A stretch of DNA of 64,000 bases, taken from the NCBI GenBank assembly GCA_034211175.1, contig JAXHUH010000352.1:62001-126000 (forward strand), written 5' to 3'. The stretch comes from JAXHUH01 sp034211175. GTDB lineage: Bacteria; Actinomycetota; Acidimicrobiia; Acidimicrobiales; CAIXPF01. Shown piece after piece: positions 39,567-47,818 of the stretch. The notes under the pieces were generated by a model that saw only the letters and a list, made by a program, of their open reading frames with translations, was not told the DNA's origin and ran no database searches. The position numbers and the translations under genes were made by a program. How positions within the stretch are numbered: the stretch's first letter is position 1; each line of letters starts with the position of its first letter.

Positions 39567-40343
39567 TCAGACCGCCACGGCGTAGACGACGACGTTGTCC
39601 CGGTAGCTGCCGGCCGCCCGATCGAAGTCGCCGCCGCAGGTGATCAGGCGAAGCGCCGGGCCCGGGACCGCCCCGTACACGGCCGCGGTGGGGAACCCGT
39701 CCTTGGGGTGGCGCTCGACCCGCGTCACCCGAAAGCGCGCCACCGTGGCGTCGGCGCGGTGGACGACGACGTCATCACCCACGGCCAGCTCGGCGAGTCG
39801 GAAGAACGCCGCAGGACCGGTCGACGAGTCGACGTGGCCGGCGAGCACGGCCGGGCCCGCCTCACCCGGTCGGGACGATCCGACGTACCAGCCGGCGACG
39901 TCGAAGTCCTGCGGGGCCTCGACCGCGCCGTCGGGGCCGAGCCCGAGCTCGACCAGCGGCACGTCGATGCCGACCGCGCCGACCACCACCCGCAGCGGCG
40001 TTGCGGCGCGGGCGCGTGGCACCGCGGCATCGTCGGCGTCCCGACCGCTGGCGGCCCCGACCCCGGCCGTCGTCAGCGGTGTCACCACGGCGGTCATCGA
40101 CCCGGACGGCCCGGGCGCCGCGCGCCGGTCGGCCGTGACCTGCAGGGACGCGACGAACGACCCGACACCCCGGTCGGAGACACCGGCGCCGTCCGCGGAG
40201 CCGACCACGACGGCAACGACGACGGCCCCCGCGGCGACGCGCCGCGCGGCGGCGATGCGCCGCCGACGGGCCCGTCGGGCGCGCCGCGCCGTCCGCACGG
40301 TCCCCGACGTCACCGATCCGCCCGGGGCGCGTCGTTCCGTCAC
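39567..40343 (-). CDS. Class F sortase
   Basis: A 258-residue membrane-anchored transpeptidase that should join surface proteins to the cell wall. One N-terminal membrane helix follows a strongly basic tail (RRARRARRRRIAAARR). The beta-barrel contains AGHVDSSTGPAAFF (catalytic His near residue 172), RLITCGG with the active-site Cys near 237, and SYRDNVVVYA with the Arg. The 39567-40343 frame starts with GTG overlapping the stop of the DUF4397 gene (GTGA), so the two are co-translated and the DUF4397 protein is the likely substrate. Confidence 0.88.
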   Translation of the reverse strand: MTERRAPGGSVTSGTVRTARRARRARRRRIAAARRVAAGAVVVAVVVGSADGAGVSDRGVGSFVASLQVTADRRAAPGPSGSMTAVVTPLTTAGVGAASGRDADDAAVPRARAATPLRVVVGAVGIDVPLVELGLGPDGAVEAPQDFDVAGWYVGSSRPGEAGPAVLAGHVDSSTGPAAFFRLAELAVGDDVVVHRADATVARFRVTRVERHPKDGFPTAAVYGAVPGPALRLITCGGDFDRAAGSYRDNVVVYAVAV

Positions 40344-41326
40344 GGGCGGAGGTCGCCCGAACGGCGCGTCGCAGCCGTCAGCACACCGGCGGCGACGAGG
40401 CACGATGCGACGAGCACGGCCGCGGGGGTCGCCAACCCCGAGCCCCCGACGTGCACCGCGGTCCCACCCGCGCCGGTCGCGATCGCCCCGACCTCCGGGA
40501 CCTCCGGCGCGGCCGCGGCATCGACGACCCTGGCGAGCACGCGGGCCTCGTCGAGCACGGTCGCACCCTCGGCGTCCACGACGGCCTCGAGGTCGCTGAC
40601 CCCTCCCCCGCGCTGGAGGATCACCAGTGTGTTGACCGATCCGGGAGCGAGGTCGAGGTCGGTCCGGATGCCGTCGGGTCGATCGCCGGTCGTGATGTCG
40701 AGCGCGACGACCCCGGCGGGGACCTCCACGTAGTCGGTCACCACCGCGAAGGCCGCGCCGTCGCCGAAGAGGGCCCGGTCGTCCACCGCGACCCGCACCG
40801 AGCCGGCGGTCTCGTCGGCGTTGGCCAACCGCAGGCGGGCGGTCCCACTCGGCGGTGCGGAGAGGTCGTCGACGACGAGGGTGCTGCGGACGTCACCACC
40901 GGCGCCGAGCGCGGCAACGGTGAGCGCGCCCCCGGGCGGCAGCACCGTCGACGAGCGGAACCGCGCCGCCCCGCTCGGGGACGCGCCGGCCCGCCGCCAG
41001 CTGAACACGTACTCGCCCGGTGGGAGCGATTCGTAGCCGGTGACCTCCCCGTAGGTGACGTCGGCCGCCAGCAGCTCCTCGAACCCGCCGTCGGTCGCCG
41101 ACACGTAGACGTCCATCGCCCCGGTCGACGGTGAGAGGTGGGCGACCCGGAGGTGGCCGTTCGCCTGCGCGTGCGCCGGCAACGGGGCCAGGGCGACGAC
41201 GGCGAGCGCGCCGAGCACGACGAGCGCCAACCGGCCGACGACTCCCGGCACGTGACGACCGCGGGCGGGACGCGGGGCTGGCGACGACCGGCGCGACGTA
41301 CGAGTGCCGGCTCCTCTCGGGCTCAC
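40340..41326 (-). CDS. Exported DUF4397 protein, candidate sortase substrate
   Basis: A 328-residue surface protein. After a basic tail there is a signal peptide (VVGRLALVVLGALAVVALAPLPAHAQ) followed by two DUF4397 beta-sandwich modules (AHLSPSTGAMDVYVS; TGYESLPPGEYVFSWR and, in the second, RLRLANADETAGSVRVAVD). The C-terminus has a hydrophobic helix (TPAAVLVASCLVAAGVLTAA) and a basic tail (RRSG), so it could be membrane-anchored. A sortase motif of the LPxTG kind is not obvious; the nearest match is AIATG before the helix. GTG 41326 was chosen because GGAGAGGAG lies just upstream; GTG 41251 is another option. Confidence 0.8.
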   Translation of the reverse strand: MSPRGAGTRTSRRSSPAPRPARGRHVPGVVGRLALVVLGALAVVALAPLPAHAQANGHLRVAHLSPSTGAMDVYVSATDGGFEELLAADVTYGEVTGYESLPPGEYVFSWRRAGASPSGAARFRSSTVLPPGGALTVAALGAGGDVRSTLVVDDLSAPPSGTARLRLANADETAGSVRVAVDDRALFGDGAAFAVVTDYVEVPAGVVALDITTGDRPDGIRTDLDLAPGSVNTLVILQRGGGVSDLEAVVDAEGATVLDEARVLARVVDAAAAPEVPEVGAIATGAGGTAVHVGGSGLATPAAVLVASCLVAAGVLTAATRRSGDLRP

Positions 41327-41466
41327 TGCGGATGGCTCCTCTCCACGGGCTCCGCAGATCATGGCGCGATTCCGCAGGTCGAACGGTGATCACGACCGCG
41401 ATGAGCCCGTTCGGCGAGGCGAACGTCGAGTTGGCGGGGCTCCGGCGCCGGCGGTCGCCGCCGGGG

Positions 41467-42609
41467 TCAGGTCGGGCTGAGGCGGTACCCGCGGCGCACG
41501 ACCGTCTCGACGCCGGCGCCGGCGTCGCCGAGGCGTTGACGGAGGCGGGCGACGGTGACCTCGACGACGTGGACGTCGGACTCGGCGCCGCCCCACACCT
41601 CGCTGAGCAGCGACTGCTTGGAGACCACGACGCCGGGGCGGGCGGCGAGGGTGCGGAGCACGCCGCGCTCGCGCTCGGTCAGCCGCACGGGCTCGCGTCC
41701 GTCGACGGTGACCATCCGGCCCTGGACCGAGACGTTGCGTCCGGCGAGCTCGAGCTCGGCGTTGCGGCCCGTGAACTCGTGGGTCAGGCACTGGACCATG
41801 GGGCCGAGGCGGGCCCGATCGGGCTGGATCGGCGCGCGGATGCCCTGCTCGACAGCACCGGCCGAGCACACGGGCCCGACGCACACGGTGACCACGTCCT
41901 CGTTGAGCGACCGGCGCACGTCGTCGAGTCGGCCGATCTCGGCGGCGATCGTCATGAAGTTCTCGATCGCCGGCTTCGCGGTGAACGTGACGGCGTCGAC
42001 CTTGCGCTCGCAGATCGACCGGATGAGCCGTTCGGCCGGCCCGAGGTCGTCGGGCAGCGACCACCGGTACACGGGAACGGTGACGACATCGGCGCCGAGC
42101 GCCCCGACCGCGGCCGCCAGGTCCTCGCCATCGGTGCCGTCGAGCTGCACGGCCACGAGCCGTCCCTCGACGCCGACGCGCTCGAGCTCGGCGACCATCC
42201 CCTCGGACTGCGCGTCGGGCGCCGCCCACGCGACGGTGAGCCCGCCGGTGATGGCGGCGCCCATCGCCTTCGGGCCGCGTACGTAGAGATCGGCGTGCTC
42301 GAGCGCGGCCCGGAGCTGGTCGCCGAGGTGGAGTGCGTCCGCCGCCTCCAGCCAGCCGCGGACACCGATGCCCGTCATGAGCAGAACGATGTCGGGGCGC
42401 CGCTCGACCACGGCGCGCGTGGCCTGCTCGAGCGCCTCGGTCGGGCCGAGCGGATGGGTCTTGATGACCGCACCGTGCTGGCACTCGGCGCCCCGGTGCT
42501 CGAGCAGGCGGATCTGCTCCTCCGAGCGCCGATCGGCGGTCACGCCGACCACGAAACCGGAGAGCGGATTCGTGTGCATGACCAGATCATGAACCAGCGG
42601 TGTTTCCAC
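41467..42609 (-). CDS. nnaR: NnaR-like nitrate/nitrite regulator: HemD-like domain plus winged helix
   Basis: A 380-residue fusion. Residues about 18-270 form a uroporphyrinogen-III-synthase-like domain (VVGVTADRRSEEQIRLLEHRGA, VDAVTFTAKPAIENFMTIAAE, VGPVCSAGAVEQG) and about 285-380 an OmpR-type winged helix (LTERERGVLRTLAARPGVVVSKQSLLSEVWG; VEVTVARLRQRLGDAG; ETVVRRGYRL). This is the architecture of NnaR in streptomycetes, a nitrate/nitrite assimilation activator that works with GlnR. The neighbours (nirD, nirB, nitrate transporter, nitrate reductase) fit exactly. The HemD part probably senses a tetrapyrrole or lost its enzymatic role. The gene is upstream of nothing else in its own strand direction. 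Confidence 0.88.
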   Translation of the reverse strand: METPLVHDLVMHTNPLSGFVVGVTADRRSEEQIRLLEHRGAECQHGAVIKTHPLGPTEALEQATRAVVERRPDIVLLMTGIGVRGWLEAADALHLGDQLRAALEHADLYVRGPKAMGAAITGGLTVAWAAPDAQSEGMVAELERVGVEGRLVAVQLDGTDGEDLAAAVGALGADVVTVPVYRWSLPDDLGPAERLIRSICERKVDAVTFTAKPAIENFMTIAAEIGRLDDVRRSLNEDVVTVCVGPVCSAGAVEQGIRAPIQPDRARLGPMVQCLTHEFTGRNAELELAGRNVSVQGRMVTVDGREPVRLTERERGVLRTLAARPGVVVSKQSLLSEVWGGAESDVHVVEVTVARLRQRLGDAGAGVETVVRRGYRLSPT

Positions 42610-42753
42610 CTTGTTTCCTGCCCGGTCGCGTCGGGTGAACGTGCGACACCATCGTCGGAACGCACCCGCCGAGCGGCGCGACGGTCAGACCGCGAACCGG
42701 GTGACCGGCCGGGCGACGGGCGCGGGCCCGGCCACCACCGGTGACGACCGGGG

Positions 42754-43158
42754 TCAGGTGAGCGGCTCGTCGCTGACCAGGACGACGCCGTCGCTGACGA
42801 GGACGTCGTGGACGGGCACCGCCACGCTCGGGTCGTCGAGGCACTCGCCGGTGCGGAGGTCGAACGCCTGCTTGTACAGCGGGGACGCGACCATCGCCAC
42901 ACCCCTGCGGTCGCCGACGATGCCCCGCGACAGCACGCCGGCGCCGCTGAACGGGTCGACGTTGGAGATGGCGTGGACCGAGCCGTCGCGCAGGCGGAAC
43001 ACGGCAACCTGCCTTCCGGCCACGAGGGCGCAGACGCCGGTGTCGACGACGATGTGCTCGAGCTCGCACACCTCGGTCCACGCCGTCGCCGCGTCGGCGG
43101 CGACACGATCGGTGTCGATGTCGGTGTCGGCCATGTCGGGCCCGATCGTCTCGGTCAC
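42754..43158 (-). CDS. nirD: Assimilatory nitrite reductase small subunit
   Basis: A 134-residue Rieske-fold subunit that pairs with NirB. The sequence follows the NirD pattern: VCALVAGRQVAVFRLRDGSVHAISNVDPFSG, GVLSRGIVGDRRGVAMVASPLYKQAFDLRTGECLDDP. As in other NirD proteins, the Rieske metal ligands are missing. GTG 43158 is favoured because GGAG lies six bases upstream; ATG 43134 is also in frame. It follows nirB at 83 bases on the same strand, so the two form an operon. Confidence 0.92.
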   Translation of the reverse strand: MTETIGPDMADTDIDTDRVAADAATAWTEVCELEHIVVDTGVCALVAGRQVAVFRLRDGSVHAISNVDPFSGAGVLSRGIVGDRRGVAMVASPLYKQAFDLRTGECLDDPSVAVPVHDVLVSDGVVLVSDEPLT

Positions 43159-43240
43159 GCTCGGCTCCGTCGATAGGGGTCGGGATCGACCGGGTCGGTT
43201 CGGTTCGGGTCGGTTCGGGGTCTGCTCGCGGGCGACGTCG

Positions 43241-45808
43241 TCACGGCTTGCGACCGATCGTCACCGGCACGGGTCGCTCGGCGTGCTCGTGCTCGTCGGG
43301 CCGGGCCGGGCGTCGCTGGCCGCGCTCGCGCACGTAGGCCAGCGACGGGTCGCCCTGGCCGGGGGCGTTCACGAACGGGGTGAACCGGGCGACCTTCTCC
43401 GGGTCCTCGATCGTGACCTTCCACTCGCACCGGTAGGTCTCGACGTGGTGGGCCATGGCGGCCTCGAGCTCGTCGCAGATCCCCAGCGCGTCGTCGATGA
43501 CGACCCGTCGCAGGTAGTCGAGCCCGCCCTCGAGCCGGTTGAACCACGGCGCGGTGCGCTCCAACCGGTCGGCGGTGCGCACGTAGTACATGGTGAACCG
43601 GTCGATGTAGCGGATCAGCGTGTCGCGGTCGAGGTCCTCGGCGAGGAGCACCGCGTGCTGCGGTCGCATGCCGCCGTTGCCGCACACATAGAGGTTCCAG
43701 CCCTTCTCGGTGGCGATGACACCGATGTCCTTGCCCTGGGCCTCGGCGCACTCGCGGGCGCAACCCGACACCGCCAGCTTCAGCTTGTGGGGTGAGCGCA
43801 GGCCCCGGTACCGCAGCTCGAGATCGATGGCCAGCTGCACCGAGTCCTGGACGCCGTAGCGGCACCAGGTGTCACCGACGCACGACTTCACCGTGCGCAT
43901 GGCCTTGCCGTACGCGTGGCCGGACTCGAAGCCGGCGTCGACGAGGCGACCCCAGATCTCCGGCAGCTGCTCGAGGCGGGCGCCGAACAGGTCGATGCGC
44001 TGACCGCCGGTGATCTTCGTGTAGAGGTCGAACTCCTTGGCGACCTCGCCGAGCACGATCAGCTTGTCGGGGGTGATCTCGCCCCCGGGGACCCGGGGCA
44101 CGACCGAGTAGGTGCCGTCCTTCTGGAGGTTGGCCAACGCCCGGTCGTTGGTGTCCTGGAGCCCGGCGTGGGGGTCGTCGAGCACGTACTCGTTCCACAG
44201 CGACGCCAGCATCGACGCCACCGCGGGCCGGCAGATCTCACACCCGCGCCCGGTACCCCAGCCGTCGATCAGCTCGTCGAAGGTGGCGACGCGGTTGACC
44301 CGGACGACGTCGAAGAGCTCCTGGCGGGTGAAGCGGAAGTGCTCGCAGATCGAGTGGTCGACCTCGATGCCGGCCGCTTCGAGCTCGGCGTCGATGATCG
44401 TCTTGCACAGCGGCACGCAGCTGCCGCAGCTGGTGCCGGCCCTCGTCCCGCTCTTGATCGCGCTCACGGTGTGGGCGCCGTCGGCGACGGCGTCGCAGAT
44501 GGCGCCCTTGGAGACGTTGTTGCAGCTGCAGATCGTGGCATCCGCGGGCAGCTGGTCGGGGGTGAGGGCGACGCCGCCGCCCTCCGACGCCGGTGCGATC
44601 AGGCTCGACGGGTCGTCGGGCAGCTTCAGCCCGTTGAGCATCATCTGGTGGAGCGCGCCGTAGTCGGAGGCGTCGCCGACCAGGATCCCGCCGAGGAGCT
44701 TCTTCGCCCGGCCGTCGACGACGACCTTCTTGTAGACGCCGGCGACCGCGTCGGACCAGGCGAGGACCCGGGCGCCCTCGGTCGTGGCATGGGCGTCACC
44801 GAACGACGCGACGTCGACGCCGAGCAGCTTGAGCTTGGTCGACATCTCGGCGCCGGCGAAGACCCCCTCGCCCCCGGCGAGCCGGGCGGCGAGGGCGCGG
44901 GCCATGTCGTAGCCGGGAGCGACGAGCCCGTAGATCATCCCGCCGTTGCACGCCGCGACCTCGCCGATCGCCGAGATCGCCGGGTCGGAGCTGGTCAGTT
45001 CCTCGTCGACGAGCACGCCGCCGCGGGGCCCGATGTCGAGGCCGGCGTCGCGGGCGAGCTCGTCGCGGGCCCGGATGCCGGCCGAGAAGACGACCATGTC
45101 GGCGGCGAGCTCGGTGTCGTCGGCGAAGGTGAGCCGCTCGATGCGGCCGCCGTCGCCGGCGCGGCAGATCTCGGTCGTGGCCTTCGACGTGTGGACGCCG
45201 ATGCCGAGCTTCGACATCTCCTCCGCGAGCACCGCGCCGCCGGCGTCGTCGACCTGCACGGGCATGAGCCGGGGTGCGAACTCGACGACGTGGGTCCGCA
45301 GGCCCAGGGACCGGAGGGCGTTGGCGGCCTCGAGGCCGAGCAGCCCGCCGCCGATCACGACGCCGGTGGCGCAATCGGCGGCGTAGCTGCGGATGGCGTC
45401 GAGGTCGTCGAGGGTGCGGTAGACGAAGCACCCGGGACCCTCGTTGCCGGGGATCGGCGGGACGAACGGGTACGAGCCCGTCGCCAGGACCAGGTGGTCG
45501 TAGCCGAGCACGGCGCCGGTCGAGGTGGTGACCGTCCTGGCGGCCCGGTCGATGGCGGTGACCCGCTCGCCGATCCGGGTCGTGACGGCCGGGTGGTCGT
45601 CGACGACGTCGCTGGTGAGCGACAGGTCCTCGGCGGTGCGGCCCTCGAAGTAGGCGGAGAGGTGGACCCGGTCGTAGGCCGGCCGGCGCTCCTCGCCGAA
45701 GGCGATCACGTCCCAGGCCTCGGCGGCCCCGGTCTCGATCAGCGACTCGAGAAGACGCTGGGAGACCATGCCGTTCCCGACGACGAGAAGAGTCGGTTTC
45801 TGGCTCAT
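43241..45808 (-). CDS. nirB: NAD(P)H-dependent assimilatory nitrite reductase large subunit
   Basis: An 855-residue siroheme enzyme reducing nitrite to ammonium. Order of domains: FAD/NAD(P)H oxidoreductase (LLVVGNGMVSQRLLESL at the N-terminus; VVIGGGLLGLEAANALRSLG near 150), [2Fe-2S] BFD domain (CSCNNVSKGAICDAV ... SCGSCVPLC), a second Cys-rich stretch (GRGCEICRPAVASML), and the siroheme/4Fe-4S ferredoxin-like repeats with VSGCARECAEAQGKDIGV and YVCGNGGM. ATG 45808. With nirD it forms an operon; the divergent transporter gene shares its control region. Siroheme comes from CysG at 37028. Confidence 0.96.
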   Translation of the reverse strand: MSQKPTLLVVGNGMVSQRLLESLIETGAAEAWDVIAFGEERRPAYDRVHLSAYFEGRTAEDLSLTSDVVDDHPAVTTRIGERVTAIDRAARTVTTSTGAVLGYDHLVLATGSYPFVPPIPGNEGPGCFVYRTLDDLDAIRSYAADCATGVVIGGGLLGLEAANALRSLGLRTHVVEFAPRLMPVQVDDAGGAVLAEEMSKLGIGVHTSKATTEICRAGDGGRIERLTFADDTELAADMVVFSAGIRARDELARDAGLDIGPRGGVLVDEELTSSDPAISAIGEVAACNGGMIYGLVAPGYDMARALAARLAGGEGVFAGAEMSTKLKLLGVDVASFGDAHATTEGARVLAWSDAVAGVYKKVVVDGRAKKLLGGILVGDASDYGALHQMMLNGLKLPDDPSSLIAPASEGGGVALTPDQLPADATICSCNNVSKGAICDAVADGAHTVSAIKSGTRAGTSCGSCVPLCKTIIDAELEAAGIEVDHSICEHFRFTRQELFDVVRVNRVATFDELIDGWGTGRGCEICRPAVASMLASLWNEYVLDDPHAGLQDTNDRALANLQKDGTYSVVPRVPGGEITPDKLIVLGEVAKEFDLYTKITGGQRIDLFGARLEQLPEIWGRLVDAGFESGHAYGKAMRTVKSCVGDTWCRYGVQDSVQLAIDLELRYRGLRSPHKLKLAVSGCARECAEAQGKDIGVIATEKGWNLYVCGNGGMRPQHAVLLAEDLDRDTLIRYIDRFTMYYVRTADRLERTAPWFNRLEGGLDYLRRVVIDDALGICDELEAAMAHHVETYRCEWKVTIEDPEKVARFTPFVNAPGQGDPSLAYVRERGQRRPARPDEHEHAERPVPVTIGRKP

Positions 45809-45821
45809 GGCCGACGACGTT

Positions 45822-45885
45822 ATTGGTCCAATGCGCCGACCGGAAGTGTCTGGTGTGAACCGATGATCAACACGATCTCACACCA
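45822..45885. promoter_or_regulatory. Palindromes in the nirB/narK divergent control region
   Basis: Two elements stand out in the 226-bp gap. ATTGGTCCAAT (45822-45832) is a perfect 5+1+5 palindrome 14 bases before nirB. TGGTGTGA (45851-45858) and TCACACCA (45878-45885) are perfect 8-bp arms separated by 19 bases, a spacing of two turns centre to centre that suits a dimer pair. Candidates for NnaR, GlnR or another nitrogen regulator; the binding protein is unknown. Confidence 0.45.
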
Positions 45886-46034
45886 CCAATCTGACGTTGT
45901 GCAGGACCTCAGCGGCATCCTGACCTGGGGTTTTCCACCTCACAAGGCAGTGTAGGCGCCGTGCGTTGTTGTTGTCCGTTTCGCAACGCATGAAATGGTG
46001 ACTCGGCCTCCGGGATGCGCCATGGTGTCGTCCC

Positions 46035-47597
46035 ATGTCCACGACATCGGAAACCCCGCCCGGTTCCTCGCCGAAGGAAGCCGCGACCCGGCTCAAGGGC
46101 CTCTGGTCCTTCGAGGGCAAGTACCGCACCCTCCACCTGACCTGGTTCGCCTTCTTCCTCTCGTTCGTCGTCTGGTTCAACTTCGCACCGTTCTCGAAGA
46201 CGATCGGCGAGCAGCTCGACCTCACCAGCGGCCAGCTCGGCACGCTGGCGCTGTGCAACGTCGCGCTGACGGTGCCGGCCCGGATCCTCATCGGCATGGC
46301 GCTCGACCGGTTCGGGCCCCGCCGGGTGTACACGGCGATCCTCGTGTACGCCGCGATCCCGTGCCTGCTGTTCGCCACGGCCGACACGTTCTCGATGCTC
46401 GTTGTCAGCCGCCTGCTGCTCGGCATCGTCGGCGCCGGGTTCGTGGTCGGCATCCGCATGGTGTCGGAGTGGTTCCCCCCGAGGGAGGTCGGGATGGCCG
46501 AGGGCGTCTACGGCGGTTGGGGCAACTTCGGTTCGGCCGCCGCCGCGTTCTCGCTGCCGGTGATCGCCTCGTGGGTCGGCGGGGACGAGGGCTGGCGCTG
46601 GGCCATCGGGGTCACCGGCGTGGTCGCCGCCATCTACGGCGTCATCTACTACTTCTCGGTTCGGGACACGCCCGAGGGCGTCACCTACGTGCGGCCCCGC
46701 CGCCAGGGTGCGCTCGAGGTGACCAACCGGGGTGCCGTGTTCGGCCTCGCGCTGCTGTCGCTGCCGTTCACCGGTGTGCTCGCCCTGATCGCCTGGCGGG
46801 TGTGGCGGGTCGATGTCCTCTCGACGACCGGCCTGTGGATCTGCTTCGGCCTCGTGCTCGGCCTCACCGTCTTCCAGACCCGGCAGGTGTTCACCGTCAA
46901 CCGGGCCGCACTGAACAACGAGTACGAGCCGTCGGACACCTACCCGTTCCGCTCGGTCGCCGTGCTGTGCGTCGCCTACTTCTGCACCTTCGGCTCCGAG
47001 CTGGCGGTCGTGTCGATGCTGCCGACGTTCTTCGCCGAGACCTGGGACCTCGACCCCCGCTGGGCCGGCTGGACGGCCAGCGCCTTCGCCTGGATGAACC
47101 TCGCGGCCCGCCCGAGCGGTGGACTGCTCTCCGACCTGCTCGGCAGCCGGCGCCGCACCCTGCGGACGCTGCTGCTCGGCCTGATCGTCGGCTACGTCGG
47201 CATGTCGCTGCTCAGCTCGGCGTGGCCGGTGGCCATCGCCGTCGTCGTGTGCATGTGCTGCTCGTTCTTCGTGCAGTCCGGCGAGGGTGCGGTCTACGCC
47301 ATCGTGCCGCTGGTCAAGAAGCGGGTGTCCGGGCAGATCTCGGGCATGGCCGGGGCGTACGGCAACGTCGGCGCCGTCGTCTTCCTCACCGCCCTGCTCT
47401 ACGTGACCCCGTCGCAGTTCTTCCTCATCATCGCCGGCGCCTCGATCGTCGCCGTCGTCTCGAGCCGCTTCCTGGTCGAGCCGACCGACAGCTTCGGCGA
47501 CCAGCTCCTCACCGACGAGGCGCCGGTCGGCGGGGTGCCGGTCGCAACGGCCGAGACCGAGCCGACGCCGGCCGCGGTCCCCTCCCCCACGGCCTGA
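46035..47597 (+). CDS. narK: NarK/NasA-type nitrate/nitrite MFS transporter
   Basis: A 520-residue membrane protein with about twelve helices and the nitrate/nitrite-porter signature: FNFAPFSKTIGEQLDLTSGQLGTL, LCNVALTVPARILIGMALDRFGPRRVY, and GGWGNFGSAAAAFSLPV, a glycine-rich nitrate signature. The extra periplasmic or cytoplasmic part between helices 6 and 7 is longer than the minimal MFS protein. It should import nitrate (or exchange it for nitrite). It is divergent from nirBD, and a strong perfect stem-loop lies just after its stop. The nitrate reductase genes follow on the same strand. Confidence 0.93.
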   Translation: MSTTSETPPGSSPKEAATRLKGLWSFEGKYRTLHLTWFAFFLSFVVWFNFAPFSKTIGEQLDLTSGQLGTLALCNVALTVPARILIGMALDRFGPRRVYTAILVYAAIPCLLFATADTFSMLVVSRLLLGIVGAGFVVGIRMVSEWFPPREVGMAEGVYGGWGNFGSAAAAFSLPVIASWVGGDEGWRWAIGVTGVVAAIYGVIYYFSVRDTPEGVTYVRPRRQGALEVTNRGAVFGLALLSLPFTGVLALIAWRVWRVDVLSTTGLWICFGLVLGLTVFQTRQVFTVNRAALNNEYEPSDTYPFRSVAVLCVAYFCTFGSELAVVSMLPTFFAETWDLDPRWAGWTASAFAWMNLAARPSGGLLSDLLGSRRRTLRTLLLGLIVGYVGMSLLSSAWPVAIAVVVCMCCSFFVQSGEGAVYAIVPLVKKRVSGQISGMAGAYGNVGAVVFLTALLYVTPSQFFLIIAGASIVAVVSSRFLVEPTDSFGDQLLTDEAPVGGVPVATAETEPTPAAVPSPTA

Positions 47598-47626
47598 GCC
47601 CTACCCGGGCCGCACCGGCCCTCCCA

Positions 47627-47664
47627 CGGTTCCGCCCCCACCCGCACCGGTGGGGGCGGAACCG
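47627..47664 (+). terminator. Strong stem-loop after the nitrate transporter gene
   Basis: Perfect 16-bp arms CGGTTCCGCCCCCACC (47627-47642) and GGTGGGGGCGGAACCG (47649-47664) surround a 6-base loop, 30 bases after the stop codon. No T-run follows, as is common for GC-rich actinobacterial terminators. It separates the transporter from the nitrate reductase genes, which begin at 47819. Confidence 0.8.
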
Positions 47665-47818
47665 CACCGGCCGTCATCGTGGGCGCCGAGCCCGCCCGAT
47701 TCACCGACTCGTAACCCCCGGGAGCTGACGTGCAACCCGAACTCCGCGATCGTGACCTGCGACGACCGTCCGGTGGACGCGCACGGCGCGCGGGACGACG
47801 GCACGTGGGAGCCCAGCC

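Noticed and set aside
45911..45954. Possible third copy of the palindromic element (TGACCTGGGGTTT ... GTGTAG) in the nirB/narK gap
   Set aside because: Only a 13-base match to the inner block of the 19423 element; chance matches of that length are expected in 64 kb and the arms are absent.
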